A stretch of DNA of 64,000 nucleotides from UBA1672 sp051967755 (GCA_051967755.1 JBQDYD010000003.1:310001-374000); one strand, 5' to 3'. Shown: positions 1 to 9,351, numbered from the stretch's first letter. Numbers and translations are program-made. The notes: a model not told the origin generated them from the sequence alone.

Positions 1-347
1 TTGGAGCTTACAAACGCCTCAGCGAAAAATTCATCGAGCCCTATATTGGTGCCATTAAAATACTCAACAAGCGATATCCCGCTTATTGCGATGACAAGCA
101 TGGCGCAAAGCCTTGAGAGTAAATACTTTTTTTCCTGCAGGCTTATCATGCCTAATGCGGATATAAACAGGCATAATGCAGTGTTGAATTGCATTGGGGC
201 ATGCCCATGAAGAACAGTAACGATGGCTTGGCTTTTTACAAGCCAACCATACAATACAATCGTACTCATGGTTATGACACTGAGGCCGACCCCTAAGACG
301 AATAACCTGATTTGAGTATGCGTAAGGTTGATATTATCTGCGCTCAT
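1..347 (-). CDS. Membrane sensor protein, N-terminal part only (cut by window edge)
   Basis: An open frame starts at ATG 347 and runs off the left edge; about 115 residues are visible. It shows a first hydrophobic segment near residues 14-37, then HAPMQFNTALCLFISALG leading into a second membrane segment, a third one, and VEYFNGTNIGLDEFF. This pattern of a short loop followed by 'P.QFNTALC' and a closing 'EY..G...GIDE' is the membrane input module seen at the N-terminus of many PAS-containing sensor histidine kinases and related signalling proteins; that family assignment is from memory. The gene lies 33 bp downstream of the receiver gene on the same strand, so it is probably co-transcribed with it and the globin chemoreceptor. 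The output domain (kinase or cyclase) is outside the window and unknown. Confidence 0.7.
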   Translation of the reverse strand, partial: MSADNINLTHTQIRLFVLGVGLSVITMSTIVLYGWLVKSQAIVTVLHGHAPMQFNTALCLFISALGMISLQEKKYLLSRLCAMLVIAISGISLVEYFNGTNIGLDEFFAEAFVSS

Positions 348-380
348 TATTATTCACGTTCCATAAATAAAATGAGATAT

Positions 381-752
381 TTAAGCGGTTTGAATACCCA
401 GACCTTGCAAACAGGATTTTAATTTCTCTTTTGTTGTCGGTTTTTCCAAAAAGCTGTTCGCGCCGGCTTCCAGTGCAATACTCGCACTTTCTTGTTTTTC
501 AACACCGCTGAAAATGATGATCGCGACATTATTATTAGATGTTTGGCGGATTTCCTTAATCAGCTCGATACCGCTGGTATCTGCTCCTAAGTGCCAGTCA
601 AGTAAGACGACATCAACATTGTTGGTCTTGAGTGTGTTAAAAGCAGCATCGGCTGTCTCCGCGATTAGGGCTTCAATCCCTAAATCCTTAAGGTATTGTG
701 AGGCAGTAAAACGCGTTACTTCAACATCGTCGACTATGAGGCATTTGGTCAT
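381..752 (-). CDS. Single-domain response regulator (CheY-like receiver)
   Basis: The protein is 123 residues, just one receiver domain with no output domain. The acidic pocket D8-D9, the phospho-acceptor D52 in VVLLDWHL, the switch serine S82 (IIIFSG) and the invariant K104 (FLEKP) are all present, so it should accept phosphate. It would act by protein contact, like CheY or DivK, rather than by binding DNA. It sits between a globin-coupled chemoreceptor (27 bp upstream) and a membrane sensor protein (33 bp downstream), all on one strand, which suggests a dedicated signalling relay. No cheA or cheW is visible here, so the phosphodonor could be the truncated neighbour or a kinase elsewhere. 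Confidence 0.88.
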   Translation of the reverse strand: MTKCLIVDDVEVTRFTASQYLKDLGIEALIAETADAAFNTLKTNNVDVVLLDWHLGADTSGIELIKEIRQTSNNNVAIIIFSGVEKQESASIALEAGANSFLEKPTTKEKLKSCLQGLGIQTA

Positions 753-779
753 TTTGGGGGTACTCCTTGTATAAATTAC

Positions 780-2186
780 CTAGGCTGACTTTAGATTGGA
801 TAGGAAAACTTCAACGACACCGCGAAGGTTTTCTGTGCGCGAGGCAAGGTCTGCCGCGGCGCTGCTGACAGTAGACGACGCATTCAACGTATCATTTGCA
901 CCGTGCGCGACGTCTTGCGTGATGCTGTTCACTTGCTCGGTCTTTTCAGCGGCAGAGTGGGTGCTCTTAACCACTTCCTGAATGGTTGCCGACTGTTCTT
1001 CCATCGCCGCGGATATGGTGAGGGCGATTTCATAGATGCTATTGATCTGTTGAGAGACTTCTTCGATCACATTAACTGTATTTTCGGTAGAATCTTGAAT
1101 GGCCTTAATTTGTCCGGCGATGGTGTCTGTTGCCTTTGAAGTCTCTGAGGCCAGAGACTTAACTTCACTAGCCACCACAGCAAAGCCTTTGCCTGCCTCA
1201 CCTGCGCGTGCGGCTTCAATAGTTGCATTCAGGGCGAGGAGGTTGGTTTGCTCCGCAATGTCTTGAATCAAGCTAATAACATCGCCAATTTGTTCTGAGG
1301 ATCCTTGCAGTTCCATAACTGCAGAGCTGGCCTCTTTGGACTTTTCAACGGCTTCGTTCGAAATCTTACTGGCTTTGGTTATTTGCTGATTAATTTCATT
1401 GATAGAGGCAGACATTTCCTCTGATGCGCTTGCCACTGTACTGACATTTTCGGCAGATACGGCGGCGGCTTGGCCAAGCTGCGTTGCTTTGCTTTGTCCG
1501 TTATTTGCCAAAGATTCCAGTGTTTGTGCGGTTGTTTTCAAATCATCTGTGGCGGTTGATAATTCTTTTATGAAGACGGCTACATTTTTATCGAAGTCAT
1601 CTGTCATGTTTTTCAGGTGGTTTTCGAAATCTTCTTTACCTGCGCTGAAATAGGTTGATATGGCCATATCCATATCGAGTAGGGCGGCTTTTAAAAACGC
1701 GATTGCTGATTGTTCAAAAATTTCATTATTCTTTTTGCTGCCCCCCAGGCGGCCAGAGCTTAGATGCTCGCTACATAATGCTGACAGTACACCTGACATA
1801 AGTGCGGCATACCCGCCAATATACCATTGTGGGGCAAGGCCGATCCGATTGTGGGTATGGCCAATACGCGTTGCAGAATCTTGGTACTCTTTATCAAACT
1901 TAGCTGTAACAATGGTTGACCAGTGGTCAAATTGTCGCGTTTTAGCAGAATCTTTCATTTTCTGATCTTTGAAATGTGAATCCAGATTCGGCCATTTGCC
2001 AATTGTTCTGTAAAAGCTGTCTAATATAGTAGGGAGGTGCTTATCCAAAACAGGCTTAACGTTTCTAAGGTGCCTGCGTGTTTCTTCATCCATGCCAACG
2101 AAGCCAAGGCGTTCCTCAAGCATGTTATTAGATGATGTGGTCTGACTGACTTGTTGGTGAGTAGATGTTTCTTTTTCTGCTACCAT
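780..2186 (-). CDS. Globin-coupled methyl-accepting chemotaxis protein (HemAT-like)
   Basis: A soluble chemoreceptor of 468 residues. An N-terminal protoglobin domain (about residues 22-180) has a candidate proximal haem histidine H112 in RIGHTHNRIGL, matching the H-x-RIGL context of HemAT oxygen sensors. The C-terminal half (about 230-468) is a coiled-coil MCP signalling domain with the conserved hairpin tip EQTNLLALNATIEAARAG. There is no membrane segment, so it should sense a cytoplasmic diatomic gas, most likely O2, and act on a CheA/CheW array encoded elsewhere. The open frame could begin at TTG 2201, but ATG 2186 is preceded by GAGAGGGA at good spacing and is the better start. It is first in the gene order with the receiver and sensor genes. 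Confidence 0.88.
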   Translation of the reverse strand: MVAEKETSTHQQVSQTTSSNNMLEERLGFVGMDEETRRHLRNVKPVLDKHLPTILDSFYRTIGKWPNLDSHFKDQKMKDSAKTRQFDHWSTIVTAKFDKEYQDSATRIGHTHNRIGLAPQWYIGGYAALMSGVLSALCSEHLSSGRLGGSKKNNEIFEQSAIAFLKAALLDMDMAISTYFSAGKEDFENHLKNMTDDFDKNVAVFIKELSTATDDLKTTAQTLESLANNGQSKATQLGQAAAVSAENVSTVASASEEMSASINEINQQITKASKISNEAVEKSKEASSAVMELQGSSEQIGDVISLIQDIAEQTNLLALNATIEAARAGEAGKGFAVVASEVKSLASETSKATDTIAGQIKAIQDSTENTVNVIEEVSQQINSIYEIALTISAAMEEQSATIQEVVKSTHSAAEKTEQVNSITQDVAHGANDTLNASSTVSSAAADLASRTENLRGVVEVFLSNLKSA

Positions 2187-2926
2187 GGATTTCCCTCTCA
2201 ATTAACAGTTTTTATTTAACTGAATTTGTGTCGTTACGAATCTCAGAATCCTTTAGGGATACGTAACTAAGTAGTACGCAGGCGATTGTCTGCTAGACAG
2301 TTATAGTAATAACATTTTTGTGTTGTTATAAAAACAAGTAAAGGCTTCCCCTTTTATTTATCTACAAAAGAACAGGGCAAATAAAACCATAGGTTGTTAC
2401 TGTTTATTACTATGGGTTGTATTTATCTGTGTTTTAATTTGATCTAAAAAGGGCGATCCGCTCCATAATATCGCTCTTGGTGTGTTCTATTTTGATAAAA
2501 TCTAAACGGAATTTCTCATGAGAGATGGCACCTATTAATATAATAATTGCCAGAATATTGGGTTTTAATATTATTGAGATGATACATATGACGAACCAAG
2601 ATAATGTAACAGGCAGTGCGAATATATTCGTTATAAAGCAATGGTTTAGTGTTATCAGTGGCGAGCGAGAAATCTGGTTTTGATCAGCAGAGAATATATA
2701 ATAAATATGTGATAATATATATTATGGAAAATAAAATGTATTTGTAAATAGGGGGCTTGTTAACTTATTTAAATGGCCTGATCCTCGCTTGTGATATTAA
2801 CGTTTATGCCTGAGGCATTTTATTTTTATTGCAAGAAGCTTCGTTTACATACAGATGTGTTCGAATGGCTGATGTGGATGTTTGGTTGCCTCTTGGTTGA
2901 AGGTCGGGCGTCTGATTTCTGTGATT
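2187..2926. other. Long AT-rich gene-free region
   Basis: About 740 bp without a convincing gene, by far the longest in the window. It lies between the 5' end of the globin chemoreceptor gene and the 3' end of the permease-propeller gene, so it should hold the chemoreceptor promoter. I see a short inverted repeat TGTCT-GCT-AGACA at 2287-2299, a perfect 14-bp AT palindrome ATAATATATATTAT at 2712-2725, and several runs of AATATT. A 31-codon frame from ATG 2589 has no clear ribosome site and resembles nothing I know. I recognise no riboswitch or RNA gene here. Confidence 0.6.
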
Positions 2927-5900
2927 CTATTTTCTTGTAATGAGGTATTTTTGTCCTGCCAAGAATTCACCTTTAAGTGAGCTTGTCGATCCGTCCGGCC
3001 ACTTTATACGCACCTCATCTATGTCTGCCGTCTTACCAAGGCCGAAATGCGCTGCAGGCTCATTATATGATCTGTAACCGCCGCTGCCTTTAATAATGCG
3101 CTGCTGTTGAAATGCACGCTGTGACGTTCCATCTGTGTAATGTATCGACACAGTTGCGTTCAGAGCGCTGAGATTCGATGTTTTGAAATCAAGCAATTCA
3201 AAGCTGATTGAATGTCCGTCTGTGTTGTTATTGATATAGGCATAAACGGGCGCGTCATTTGCGTTATTAATCAAATCAAGGTCGCCATCTTGATCTATGT
3301 CGATCAAGCTATATGCGCTGGTTGGTGTATAATTTTCAAAACCAAATTCTTTGGTCGCATCTGCAAAATTCCCGTTGCCGGTGTTTCTGTAAAAGATATT
3401 CGTAGAGAGCGTCATCGGCATGCTATAGCCGTTTGCGACATATAAATCCTGCCAGCCATCATTATCTAAGTCTGCAAAGCGTGCATTCCACGTCCAGGCA
3501 CCATAACCGACGCCGCGTTCATTGGCTTCGTTTCTGTAGTGCGGGCGCCCTGCTTCTGATGATTTTCGCAACAATACGTTATGTAAAGAACTGTTCGCTA
3601 TTCTGATATGCCCGTCAAAATCATAATTTTCAGGAATATTTTCTTCTGCCGTGCCCATGCTGTTACAGAAACTTTGGTAGCGCGGTGATGTTTTGTCGAC
3701 GTAATTCTTACTGTTTGAGAACATATTTCGTGTATCGCAGAAATATTTATATGCCATCACATGTCTGACGCATTTGGCTTTGTCTGAATCGTTTTTGATG
3801 GTGTCACATGCGTCACTGATATAGTGCGTACCTTTTGAGATTGATTGTTTTAGGCGCATTTCCGATTCACAATTCTCATCTTCGGCTCTTTGACTCGCTG
3901 CGCAGTATGAATCGTAAGATATTTGGCGATCCGCAATTTTTGACATAGATCGCATAAATTGACCCGTATATGCGATCTGCCCGATATAGATATCCGGGTT
4001 TAGATCATTATCAATGTCCCCTATATCTACGCTCATGGTGGTTTGCCCTCCTACAAGCTGCTTTGCTAAATCATTATCGAAACTGAAGGTTCCGTTTTTG
4101 TTATTTAACAGAATCAGATCAGAGTAATCATCGCGTAGAAAATCATTGCCGATATAGAGATCAAGGTAGCCGTCATCATTAAAATCATGAAATAAGCTAC
4201 TGAGCGTTTCACCATTCAGTCCGGGTAGTTTTTCACTTGAGAAAGATCTTTTATCAGTTTGTTTTAGAATGTAATTTTTTGATTTTGGTGCGTTTATGTA
4301 TAGTGGGCCGACACTCCAATTCCCCATAAAGATATCCAAATCACCGTCATTATCAATATCTCCGAAAGACATGCTGACCGTTGTTCCGTCATGATCGGAA
4401 AGGGTTTGTACGTTCTGAGGGGGGAAAGCCCCCTCCTCGTTATAAATAACGTAATTTTTTCCTTCATATGTTGAGAAGACAATGTCTTTCCATTGATCGC
4501 CGTCTAAATCAATCAGGGCAACGTTAATCGCCTCATTCTCTGCGTCTTTAGGCCAGGGAATGTCTTGTCGGATGAATTTTTCACCATTGATATTGGCGTA
4601 TAGGATTAAATTCGGGCGGATTTCATGATCACCCATTAATAAAATATCAGGCCAACCGTCATTATGAACATCTGCGGCGGCCACTGACATAGTGTTACCT
4701 GCGACAAAGTCAGACAGGCCCGAAGTATATGAAACCTCATAGGGCTGCAAGATCCCTATATCTTCGCCGTTTTTATATGTGAATGGAGTGGTAGTGTTCT
4801 GAATTTTTTGTGGCTGAAATGCTATTGATTGCAGGGATATATCAGCGGGCAAATCATAGGCATCTTCGTCTTGAACAGGGCTATAATCTATGCGGTGTTG
4901 ATCAAGAATAGGCTTTAATTCAGCGTAGCTCAGGGCCTTATCAGTGCGTGGCTTAATAGGATCATAGTAGTTTTCTTCGTTTGCTTCTATTTGACTCTCA
5001 GAACTCTCAGATGGGGCAATGCTCAAGGTGCTATAGGTATTTGATACAGATGCATCTTCGAAGTGAATCGTCAAAAACCCCGCAAACAGGCCAAGCGCCG
5101 CGGTCGTGAGATACAAAAATGACGCAACCCGCAGGGAAACTGACCGCCATATGATAAGAAACGCATAGATACTGAATGAGCCGAGCGTAAATAAGAATAC
5201 CGCGACATATTGTATGGGCACGCCTGCCTGCAACAGAACCGAGGATAAAATCACGTCAAAGGACATCGGCGACGGCAAAAGTGCGCCAAAGACAGAAAGC
5301 CCAACCATCGTGGCAATCATTGCGCCTGTACTGAGGTTGTTATTGATGTTTTGGATCGCACTCCAGTCAATCAATGTGGTGCAAAGCGAGCCTAAAAAAC
5401 CTGCCAAAATCATAAATGGAAGCGCGACTTTCAGTAGAAACAGGAAGTTCTTTACGTAGGTTTTAATCAGCCACCAAAATGCGCCAAGCCATGTTGCCTG
5501 CGCTTCACTTAGGCTTTGGTCAATGGCTGTTTCAATTTCACATCTATCAGCCTGATTTTGTTTGGCGGTTTCCTCCGGAAACAAATAATGACATGCGATC
5601 GGGATGATCATCAATATAAACACCAAAGTCAGGGTCAGTTTGATTGCAACCAAATAGAACGGGAACATTGAAAACGCCATCACCGTAACCACGATATTCA
5701 GGGTCGGTGAGGCAATCAGCGCGGATAAAGACGTCTGCAGGCTCGTCCCCGCGGCATGTAATGATCGGGCAATGGGCGCTGCGCAATTCACACACACACC
5801 AAGCGGCGCGCCAATCGCAAGACCAAAGACACTGTTGCTGAACCCGCGCTTAAATGATTTTCTTTTCAAAAGCGGTATCAGGCTAAGGAAACAGGCTCCT

Positions 5901-6160
5901 GCAAAAAATGAAAAGGTCATCCCCTTCTTATTGGTGTGCATCCAATTCAATGTATCGGCGAAGACTTTCTGCCAGAATGTGAAGGTACTGTCGATTTCTA
6001 TAATCGGGGAAAAGCCAAGGCTGGCAAGGGGTGAGTTCCCGCCCAAAACGGCTTTGACGGATAAGTCCGGGTAGCGTGATGTCGTCCAAAAATAGATACA
6101 TATCCCCGCCGTCAGCAGAGATAGTAAAATCATCGGTTTCAAAGCATTTTTAGCCAGCAT
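2927..6160 (-). CDS. Permease (ArsP/YraQ-like) fused to FG-GAP propeller and ASPIC/UnbV domain
   Basis: 1077 residues. Residues 1 to about 370 are polytopic membrane with two halves. The first half carries GVCVNCAAPIARSLHAAG followed by ASPTLN, resembling the Cys/Pro/Gly signature of the DUF318 permease family (YraQ, ArsP). A linker of about 90 residues leads to seven Ca-binding-type D-x-D/N-x-D-G-x-x-D motifs of FG-GAP/VCBS repeats (examples DIDNDGDLDIFMGN and DLDNDGWQDLYVANG) spread over residues 490-980. The last 90 residues look like an ASPIC/UnbV domain (HFGLG, IKWPDGS). A six-cysteine insert lies near residues 750-840. The start ATG has a strong GGGGAGGG site. The likely picture is an inner-membrane transporter with a large periplasmic propeller; substrate unknown. 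It is 31 bp behind the MBL hydrolase gene. Confidence 0.8.
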   Translation of the reverse strand: MLAKNALKPMILLSLLTAGICIYFWTTSRYPDLSVKAVLGGNSPLASLGFSPIIEIDSTFTFWQKVFADTLNWMHTNKKGMTFSFFAGACFLSLIPLLKRKSFKRGFSNSVFGLAIGAPLGVCVNCAAPIARSLHAAGTSLQTSLSALIASPTLNIVVTVMAFSMFPFYLVAIKLTLTLVFILMIIPIACHYLFPEETAKQNQADRCEIETAIDQSLSEAQATWLGAFWWLIKTYVKNFLFLLKVALPFMILAGFLGSLCTTLIDWSAIQNINNNLSTGAMIATMVGLSVFGALLPSPMSFDVILSSVLLQAGVPIQYVAVFLFTLGSFSIYAFLIIWRSVSLRVASFLYLTTAALGLFAGFLTIHFEDASVSNTYSTLSIAPSESSESQIEANEENYYDPIKPRTDKALSYAELKPILDQHRIDYSPVQDEDAYDLPADISLQSIAFQPQKIQNTTTPFTYKNGEDIGILQPYEVSYTSGLSDFVAGNTMSVAAADVHNDGWPDILLMGDHEIRPNLILYANINGEKFIRQDIPWPKDAENEAINVALIDLDGDQWKDIVFSTYEGKNYVIYNEEGAFPPQNVQTLSDHDGTTVSMSFGDIDNDGDLDIFMGNWSVGPLYINAPKSKNYILKQTDKRSFSSEKLPGLNGETLSSLFHDFNDDGYLDLYIGNDFLRDDYSDLILLNNKNGTFSFDNDLAKQLVGGQTTMSVDIGDIDNDLNPDIYIGQIAYTGQFMRSMSKIADRQISYDSYCAASQRAEDENCESEMRLKQSISKGTHYISDACDTIKNDSDKAKCVRHVMAYKYFCDTRNMFSNSKNYVDKTSPRYQSFCNSMGTAEENIPENYDFDGHIRIANSSLHNVLLRKSSEAGRPHYRNEANERGVGYGAWTWNARFADLDNDGWQDLYVANGYSMPMTLSTNIFYRNTGNGNFADATKEFGFENYTPTSAYSLIDIDQDGDLDLINNANDAPVYAYINNNTDGHSISFELLDFKTSNLSALNATVSIHYTDGTSQRAFQQQRIIKGSGGYRSYNEPAAHFGLGKTADIDEVRIKWPDGSTSSLKGEFLAGQKYLITRK

Positions 6161-6191
6161 TAATTAACCCTCCCCGGGATGAAATGCGGTT

Positions 6192-6989
6192 TTACCCCTC
6201 TGTTTCAAACACTAGGCCGTCATATGCAGGGAAATATCCTGACGGTAATTCATTAAGCAGTGTTTGATAATCCATCATGGATGATAGGCAGGTAATATAA
6301 ACTTCTTTTGCCTTAACATATTCATTATATTCATAAATTTGGCTTAGGCACGCATGTACATCGTTATCAGGGTTTTCATATCCGGCTCCATCGACGATCC
6401 AGATGCGTGACCCTTTGATGACATCAAGCGCCTTTTGATCAAGACGTTTCATATCCACACAATAGGAAATATCATCAAATCGATAACCAACCGTGGTGCA
6501 TGTCGCATGATCCATTTCAAATGGAATATATTCTATATCCTGAAATCGTTGTGATTGGCCGAACTGTTCTGGCGCAAAAGCCGTGTCATTTAAAATGACG
6601 GGGTAGAAATAGGCATGATTTCCGCCTTCAAAGAGATAGCCAAAGCGCTCTTTAATGTCATTTAGAGCGCTGTGTCTGCCGAATACAGGGATCGGGGTGC
6701 GCCCGTTACGGAAGAAAAATGAACGTAAATCATCGATGCCATGACAATGGTCGCTATGTTCATGCGTGTAAAACACCCCATCAAGGTTGGTGATATCAAA
6801 TGTATTTAACTGACTGCGAAAGTCTGCGCCTGTATCAAGCACGATAGTCGATTGTTCTGACTGAACCGCCAATGAGCATTTAAAGCGCCTGTTTTTAGGT
6901 TCTTCGGGATCACATGTCCCCCAATAGTTACCGATCGCCGGAACGCCGGATGAATTGCCACAGCCCAGAATAGTGATTTTTAAGCTCAT
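6192..6989 (-). CDS. MBL-fold metallo-hydrolase (PhnP-like, COG1235 type)
   Basis: 265 residues with the metallo-beta-lactamase metal motif HEHSDH at residues 76-81, a leading GCGNSSGVP, and D53 of the LDTGADFR strand. PhnP-type members are phosphodiesterases on small cyclic phosphates, but the true substrate here cannot be read from sequence. Its ATG overlaps the stop of the tatD-family gene (ATGA), so the two are translationally coupled. The order metG-tatD-MBL hydrolase is common in alphaproteobacteria, where the gene travels with DNA-replication and tRNA-charging genes. Confidence 0.85.
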   Translation of the reverse strand: MSLKITILGCGNSSGVPAIGNYWGTCDPEEPKNRRFKCSLAVQSEQSTIVLDTGADFRSQLNTFDITNLDGVFYTHEHSDHCHGIDDLRSFFFRNGRTPIPVFGRHSALNDIKERFGYLFEGGNHAYFYPVILNDTAFAPEQFGQSQRFQDIEYIPFEMDHATCTTVGYRFDDISYCVDMKRLDQKALDVIKGSRIWIVDGAGYENPDNDVHACLSQIYEYNEYVKAKEVYITCLSSMMDYQTLLNELPSGYFPAYDGLVFETEG

Positions 6990-7783
6990 GCAAGCTTTGC
7001 CTTTTTAAATAGTCTAAAAAAGTTTTCGGTTGTTATCTTTGCGAATTCTTCGGTTTCCAGTCCGTAAAGATCCGCCAGAAATGCGCCTGTGTGCGCCACA
7101 AATGCGGGTTCATTTGTTTTTCCGCGGTGAGGCATCGGCGCAAGAAACGGCGCATCTGTTTCGATCAAAACCTTATCTAATGGAACGATTTTAGCGGTCT
7201 CACGGAGCTCTTCAGCTTTCTTAAACGTCACCATACCGGAAAAGGAAATGTAAAACCCCATATCGAGGGCCTTTTCCGCGAGCCATTGTTTAGAGCTAAA
7301 GCAATGCATAACGCCGCTTAATCGTGTATTTGCGCCCTCTTCTTCCATGATTTTGGCTGTGTCGTCTTCTGCATCCCGTGTGTGCACGACCATCGGTGCA
7401 TCTGCCTCAATACAGGCGCGGATGTGTTTTCTGAATGATGCTTGCTGGTCTTCTCTGGGGGAGTTATCATAGAAGTAGTCTAAGCCTGTTTCCCCGATCG
7501 CGACAACATTATCATTGTCCTGAACCATTTTAACAATTTGATCTTGTGAGAATGCTTTTTCTGCATCCAACCCTGCATCATGCGGGTGGGTGCCGACACT
7601 GCACCAGACGTTTTTATTTTCGGACGTAATTTGTAGGAGCTGATCAACTTCTTCCGACATACGGCAACATATTGTTACCATACCGTCGACGCCCGCATCA
7701 TTTGCTGCTTTGATAAGAACGTCAGGCGTGCCCTTACCTTCAATATTTGTATGGTTTAGATGGCAGTGCGAGTCGATCCACAT
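6986..7783 (-). CDS. TatD-family metal-dependent hydrolase / DNase
   Basis: 265 residues, the normal family length. The metal ligands H6 and H8 (DSHCHLNH) and the GETGLDY motif of TatD/YcfH hydrolases are present, with IETDAPFLAP near the C-terminus carrying the conserved aspartate. TatD proteins are TIM-barrel nucleases or phosphoesterases in the cytoplasm; the E. coli paralogue next to holB and tmk is YcfH, which matches this neighbourhood. The start ATG shares its A with the metG stop codon (TAATG), and the stop overlaps the next gene, so the three form one coupled unit. Confidence 0.9.
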   Translation of the reverse strand: MWIDSHCHLNHTNIEGKGTPDVLIKAANDAGVDGMVTICCRMSEEVDQLLQITSENKNVWCSVGTHPHDAGLDAEKAFSQDQIVKMVQDNDNVVAIGETGLDYFYDNSPREDQQASFRKHIRACIEADAPMVVHTRDAEDDTAKIMEEEGANTRLSGVMHCFSSKQWLAEKALDMGFYISFSGMVTFKKAEELRETAKIVPLDKVLIETDAPFLAPMPHRGKTNEPAFVAHTGAFLADLYGLETEEFAKITTENFFRLFKKAKLA

Positions 7784-9351
7784 TATGCTGCAGCCTCATC
7801 TTCTACGATACGCGGGAAAACGCCTTGTGGCTTTTCAATTTTCGTGCCCGCTTTTAATGTATACTCCTCAGAAATATGTGCAAATGTGCGCGCATCATTT
7901 GGCACGTCCATTTGATCAAGTATTTTTGGTGCGTTGTGCGGCATCACAGGCTGCACAATAATCGCCAAGCAACGTATTGCCTCGGCAAGAACGTAAAGAA
8001 CAGTTTCCATGCGCGCGGTGTCTGTTTTCTTAAGCTTCCAAGGGGCTTGCGCGTCAATATAGGCATCACAGGCTGCGACCACCGTCCATATATGTTCAAG
8101 GCCACGATTAAACTTCATGTCGTTGAAATACTGCCGCGCATTTTCCACTAGAGTGTATGCTTTGTGCAGCAATTCACGGTCTTCTTCTTTAATATCACCT
8201 GGCGCAGGGATTTGTGCATCACAGTTTTTATGTATCATCGATAAGGTGCGCTGCGCCAAATTCCCCAGTCCATTGGCAAGGTCTGCATTGATACGCTGCA
8301 CGGCTTGTGCATGCGAAAAGTTACCGTCATTACCGTGCGCAACTTCGCGCATCAAGAAATAGCGAATTTGATCAAGCCCATAAGTTTCTACAAGGTCATC
8401 AGGTGATAAAACGTTACCGACTGACTTTGACATTTTGGCTCCACCGACATTAATAAAGCCGTGAGCGAAAATGACCTCCGGCAGAGGCAAATTTGCAGAC
8501 ATAAGGAAGGCCGGCCAGTAAATCGCGTGGAAGCGCGTGATGTCCTTACCGATTACGTGATAATTTGCAGGCCAATATTTTTGGAACTCCTCTGCACTTT
8601 CATCGGGATAGCCAATCGCAGTAATATAGTTCGTAAGTGCATCCAACCAAACATACATGACATGGTCCGCGTCACCCGGAACAGGAATGCCCCATTTCAG
8701 GCGGCTTTTATGGCGAGAGATCGATAGGTCACTGAGGCCCCCCTCTTGTTTTAAGAAGCTCATAATCTCATTCATGCGGCTGTCTGGTTGCACGGCATGA
8801 AGGTTTGCATTGTAATAGTCAATCAGGCGATCCGTGTATGCAGAGAGCTTAAAGAAATAGCTCGGCTCTTCCACCCATTTCACTTCTGTACCAAGCGGCG
8901 TATATTTTTGCCCGTCATCGCCTTCGGTCAGCTCATCTTCAGTGAAATAGGCCTCTTCACGAACCGAATACCATCCTTCATAATTCCCGAGATAAATATC
9001 ACCATTATCCTGAAGTTTTTGCCAGATAGCCTGGGCTGAGCTGTAATGACGCTCTTCTGTTGTTCTGATGAAATCATCATTAGAAATGCCTAACTTTTGG
9101 GTCATTTCGCGGAAAATTCCGGCATTTTGATCTGCGAATTCTTTAGGCTCCATGCCGTTTTGTTCGGCTGTTTGTGCCACCTTTTCACCATGCTCATCAG
9201 TGCCGGTCAGGAATTTCACATCATACCCGTCAAGGCGTTTAAAACGCGCCAATACATCGGTCATAATCGATTCATATGCGTGGCCCAAATGCGGGACGCC
9301 GTTGACGTAAGAAATCGCGGTTGTAATGTAAAACGGGTCTTTTGTACTCAC
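7783..9351 (-). CDS. metG: Methionyl-tRNA synthetase
   Basis: 522 residues; charges tRNA-Met with methionine. The class I signatures are PHLGH (residues 20-24, the HIGH motif) and AKMSKS (about residues 303-308). The zinc-knuckle cysteines found in E. coli MetG are absent, as is usual for the short alphaproteobacterial form, and there is no C-terminal tRNA-binding extension. Translation begins at GTG 9351, chosen because AGGAG lies 8 bases upstream. The holB stop is 30 bp upstream, so it is probably part of a dac-tmk-holB-metG-tatD operon. Confidence 0.96.
   Translation of the reverse strand: MSTKDPFYITTAISYVNGVPHLGHAYESIMTDVLARFKRLDGYDVKFLTGTDEHGEKVAQTAEQNGMEPKEFADQNAGIFREMTQKLGISNDDFIRTTEERHYSSAQAIWQKLQDNGDIYLGNYEGWYSVREEAYFTEDELTEGDDGQKYTPLGTEVKWVEEPSYFFKLSAYTDRLIDYYNANLHAVQPDSRMNEIMSFLKQEGGLSDLSISRHKSRLKWGIPVPGDADHVMYVWLDALTNYITAIGYPDESAEEFQKYWPANYHVIGKDITRFHAIYWPAFLMSANLPLPEVIFAHGFINVGGAKMSKSVGNVLSPDDLVETYGLDQIRYFLMREVAHGNDGNFSHAQAVQRINADLANGLGNLAQRTLSMIHKNCDAQIPAPGDIKEEDRELLHKAYTLVENARQYFNDMKFNRGLEHIWTVVAACDAYIDAQAPWKLKKTDTARMETVLYVLAEAIRCLAIIVQPVMPHNAPKILDQMDVPNDARTFAHISEEYTLKAGTKIEKPQGVFPRIVEDEAAA

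Noticed and set aside
1..210. Plus-strand frame at the left edge
   Set aside because: It is antisense to the membrane sensor gene, which has recognisable family sequence; the plus frame has none.
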